Part shown: positions 60,140 to 64,000 of the stretch, piece after piece
Numbering within the stretch: position 1 is the stretch's first letter
Layout of the letters: every line of letters starts with the position of its first letter
Assembly: GCA_009760855.2 (NCBI GenBank)
Contig: WPIO01000003.1
Coordinates: 14,612,001-14,676,000 of the forward strand
Reading direction: 5' to 3'
DNA from: Cristatella mucedo
Taxonomy: Eukaryota > Bryozoa > Phylactolaemata > Cristatellidae
Length of the DNA stretch: 64,000 bases
Made by a program: the position numbers and the translations under genes
Notes under the pieces: model-generated
What the model was told of the DNA's origin: nothing
The model's database searches: none
The model's input: the letters and a program-made list of their open reading frames with translations, nothing else

Positions 60140-60792
60140 AATTGGTCCATGCATTTGTGACATCGGATCTCCACGTCTGGAACTCATTGTTTGCTGGTCT
60201 GCTAACATGTCATATTAGGAGCCTACTGCTGGTGCACAACTCGTTAGCTAGGATTATTTATCGAGATTGCCATATCACACATTTTCGCGCCAACATTGGC
60301 TCCCAGTCAAGCAGCATATTGACTTTAAAAGTTCTGTCACTCACTTTTAGGTCCCTTCTTTATTTCGCCCTAGCCTACCTATCAGAACTACTACCCCGCC
60401 TGGCTAGGAATCTTACCACCGCATTTTCTGTCTCAAATCACTTAGCGTCGAACAGTTTGCTCCAAAGCAGGGAACTCACTCACTGCTGACTTCACGATAA
60501 CCCCTGACTTGAAGGTATTTAAAAAGAAGCTAAAAAGTCACTTGTTCTAACAGTATACTACTGGTCTTTCTTTTTTATGTATTCTTCTTGTACTTATGAG
60601 TGCATGTTACCACTAACCATATTTACTTGTTGATATTGTGCATGTTACCTCAAACTATATAATGGTTGTTCACATTGTGAATGTCACCACCAACCATTTG
60701 ATCATGCTTCTTATTGAGCATATGTAAAGGCCTAGAAAGTGATCAAGCTCCCTTAGGGCGCACTTCAAAATTATTATTCTTATTATTATAGA
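60140..60792 (+). mobile_element. ATT-tailed LINE remnant in block C
   Basis: Plus strand. The frame at 59911-60489 includes QLVHAFVTSDLHVWNSLFAGL and LVHNSLARIIYRD, the C-terminal RT region of the ATT-tailed family. The 3' tail with GGCCTAGAAAGTGATCAAG and ATTATT repeats ends near 60790. Only the 3' part has a counterpart in block A (8350-8612). Confidence 0.7.
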
Positions 60793-62019
60793 TATACCTG
60801 CGTATTCTGAGGACATGAGCAGGTTTTCTGGTTCAAAACTGGAAATCAAAGCAATTACCCTACATTATTTTATAACGAACACTCTATATCTTATCTGAAA
60901 GGGCATAATTATAGATTCGTCTTTTAAATTTCAGATTACGATAAGTTTTTTGGTTATAGCAACACTCGAACGCAACGACATGGGTAGTGAATATTCAAAT
61001 GTGGCTAAACCATCTGGCCCGATTGATTCGTCATCAAAGTTACTCTAATCATTATCATCCAGCCCTAGCCAAAGTAGGCCATCAGGTCGGAATAAAACTT
61101 AATTTTACTGATAGTGATTTGCATCTTTTTTGTGTCTGATTATATAGTGATCTTAATTTTACTTCAAATTAAATCTTCCTTTCACTCGTGCCTTGAATTC
61201 ATGTAAAACGATAAGCCATTCACTCACCTGCCAATCGTCTCATTCACTCCAAATGACATCCCAAACTTCCGGGAGATCATTACGTCCAGTTGCTCAGAAG
61301 CTGAGGCTATTACGTGAAAATGGCCATCTTCCAAATAAATATCTTCTGTTATTTTATAGCACTTAACGATAGCTGCTTTTAGTTGCAGAACAAATGAAAG
61401 ATTTTTACCCGGATTAGGACTTCAACCTGTGGAATTAGAAGAATCTACCATCAGTGACCGTGAATATAACTATGATCATTTGCAGATCAAGCAATCCGGA
61501 AGTGGTGACAACGGTAGGTGAACTGAATTCTTACTGAGGCAGCACTTCTTTACAAACAATAAAGGGAGAAAGAGTAATCGCAGCGTTCGAAAAGTCAGTT
61601 GATAGCAAAACGATACAAATACTCCTCATTTAATAATGCTTTCTCGCACTCATGACGCTGAGAGGAGCAGGGAGCAAGGACAGCATATGTTATTGGATTC
61701 CACCGCACCTTTTTCGCACTAAATAATGAATAGAACTTTTGGCCAGACTGCGGTTTTAAGGTCGCAAACCATACCTAAACTTCAACCGTTGTCTCTCTCG
61801 AACATTAAAATAATTGACGAACTGCCCGTCCAGGAAATTCAATGGGCCGCTTCACACCACAGATCAATCCCACACATCTCCTGAGCTTCTGGGAACGCTT
61901 GAGCGAGGCTGTAAAGTAAGTTCGCCAAAGCCAATGTGCTCAAAACTGCTAACGAATTATGCTCAGCCACTGGAGACCCACAGTAGCGGCATATAACAAA
62001 GCGCTTCTAGGGCAATAAA

Positions 62020-62090
62020 ATAAATATTAGAATATTTGTATAGCACCCCATGAGAAACTATGTTTGATCTCTTTACATATGCTGGAAAAT
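62020..62090 (-). mobile_element. LINE/SINE 3' end in block C-only DNA
   Basis: AATAAATATTAGAATATTTG then AGCACCCCATGAGAAAC; a diverged minus-strand 3' end inside the 1.4 kb missing from block A. Confidence 0.45.
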
Positions 62091-62824
62091 ATTATTTCAA
62101 CTGATTTAAGTGATAACATTCATGTATTCAGTACCCATGGGTAAGTACATGAAGAAAGATTAATATTCGCAAGTCGACGGATGTTGAATTGCTCATCGGT
62201 AGTTAGTTTTGGGCTTTATGAGAATAAGAACTGAAGGCATGGTTCTCCGAAGTTTTTGAGATCGGTTAATGGTGAAGCTAAGAGAGCAGAGTTAATGAAG
62301 CAGGTGGTACGATTGGTAGGCTAGGGAGTGTTCTTCTCAGATATTTATTGGTGGGCAGTCACAAGCTGGTCACTAAAGAGTTAATGTAATGGCACTAGAA
62401 ACATTCAAGACATACAAGCCTAGCTACGGATGCTGTATATCTCTGTTAATGCACTATCAGATAGACCAGCAAGCGAGTTAAAAAAGTCTCGATAGGGTTT
62501 CACTAATTAATAGACCAAGTCAGATGCAGCATTCATATAATAGAAAGCTCAAATTTGGAAAAAGTTCGTAGCTGAAAATAGATACCCTAAATGTGAAGCT
62601 GATTTGGTCATGTATTGTGGGTTGCAGGGGATAGCTTGGCCGAGTATATTTAGATGGTTGAACTTCCCAATTTGAAGTGACCCTATTTTTGCCAATAGCT
62701 ATTGATTAGGCCTTGGTTGCATTCAATTAGAAAACGTTTGCCCTTCATGTGTGATTTTAGGCCGTTGAGGTGAGCTAGAAAGCTAAAAGTAAAAGTTAAT
62801 AGTAATGATTTATATGCAGCGTCT

Positions 62825-63545
62825 GTCAAGTGCCTAGAAAGAGAGATGCAGTTCTCTGAGGGCTCTATGCAAATGTATTATCACTATAATTATTTTTATG
62901 CAAAAAACTGGAAATGCTAGATCACAGGGGTCTTCCAATTGACCGGTACATGCATTTGGTATTTGCATACAAATGATAGCCTCTTTTGTGCTCGAAGGTC
63001 ACATTGACGAGATGAAAGAGTGTACATGAATGTGAATAAGTTGGATCCCCGCTCGCCACTCCTCACCTTAAACGCTCAACTGATGTCAGTCAGCCATTGA
63101 CATCTAAGCATTGTGTGGAGTGTCACGCTCAGCGTTTCTTCTGTCGAGTGAGGCGTTCGCAGCTCACCTGGCGGCCTTGTCAAGGTACACTTTTACGAAA
63201 AACCGTTCCTCGACTACACAAGCCATGCTTCTCTAAATGAATATACGTGGATAAGATAGAAACTCTACCGAAGGAATTCTATCTCTCTGCGGCCATGACG
63301 AGTTTCCTAGGGTTCTATTCCATGAGTTATTTTTCCGTCTATCGCGGCCTCGTCTGCTAACAATTAGGTAATAATATCTTCTCTTGTTTTTCTAAGTTTC
63401 AGTATCCTTTATAGCATTTTTGCAACGCAAATTCTTTCTTCATCAACGTACCATCATGCTTCCTGTGCAGAAAGTGTAGAGTGCCTAGAAAGAGATTGAG
63501 TTCTCTGATGGTGCAATACAAATTTATTATTATTACTATAATTTT
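62825..63545 (+). mobile_element. Two LINE/SINE 3' ends in block C
   Basis: Counterparts of the pair at 9285-10015, at 62825-62893 and 63478-63540, with the same CCTAGAAAGAGA core and ATT tails. Confidence 0.62.
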
Positions 63546-64000
63546 GCATGTCCACAAGGAAATACGTACTGATGAAAATCTTTGCCGATACGCTATTTAG
63601 CCTTGACCAACGTGTAGAGGTCTCGCATGAATATGAAAAAACACAAATCGTAAAATGCATTCTCACTTTTGAAAGCTAAATTATATTCGAAAAAGGCCGA
63701 AAGTGAGAAATTACAAAAAGCAAGAAAAAACAAAGACTTCCAAGACTTCTGTGACAAATGGGAAAAAGCCTTGAAGAAAAATGTGAAAAAGTACTGGTGA
63801 ATATGCATGCGAATAAGAAAGTGCACTTTCATAAATAAACAATTATAATTTACGATTTGAAAAAGCCAAAAGTCAGAAAATTATCACAAGCAAGTAAGTA
63901 TCACGTTTCACTTGCAATCAATCCGAACGAGAGACAGAGGATAGGATATTTGTGCTAAACTGTAGCTAGCAACGACCAGACAGATATAGAAGGCCGTTGG

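Overview
The window reads as nuclear DNA of an invertebrate animal. It has spliced genes with GT-AG introns, immunoglobulin and fibronectin-III receptor exons, many 5'-truncated CR1/L2-type LINEs, tRNA-derived SINEs, two solo LTRs and many microsatellites. The phylum cannot be fixed from sequence alone. No bacterial-style operon, CRISPR array, rRNA or convincing single-copy tRNA gene was seen.

The main gene lies on the + strand at 35058-52846. Ten exons assemble by eye, without a frame break, into a 721-residue type I membrane protein: signal peptide, five Ig-like domains, one FN3 domain, a six-cysteine juxtamembrane segment, one membrane helix and an eight-residue tail. All nine introns are phase 1. 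The last donor is GC rather than GT, and reading through it gives a natural secreted ending.

The gene sits in a segmental duplication. Block A (1 to about 10475) is a direct copy of block C (about 54566-64000), offset by about 54.57 kb. A third, inverted and more diverged copy, block B (about 15850-20395, minus strand), matches about 52085-57230. The module carries two successive phase-1 transmembrane exons: TM exon 1 (52686 in C; 19423 in B) and TM exon 2 (2044 in A; 16354 in B; 56612 in C). Only in B can further exons with tyrosine motifs be traced, at 14620-14756 and 14232-14360 on the minus strand. This suggests an Ig-receptor cluster with a choice of ends: secreted, short-tailed or tyrosine-tailed. 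The tyrosine-tailed form is supported only by B.

Layout: 1-10475 block A, with a TM exon 2 frameshifted copy, a SINE and a LINE ORF absent from C. 10480-12600: microsatellite, a tandem repeat of about 173 bp, and a LINE tail. 12600-14120: mostly unassigned, with a possible signal-peptide exon. 14125-20395: inverted block B and its cytoplasmic exons. 20400-35000: mainly repeats, including a minus-strand LINE split by a 1486-bp solo LTR, a GC-rich block, a 276-bp solo LTR and SINEs. 35058-52846: receptor gene with LINE, SINE and hAT-like pieces in its introns. 52085-64000: its duplicated 3' module and block C.
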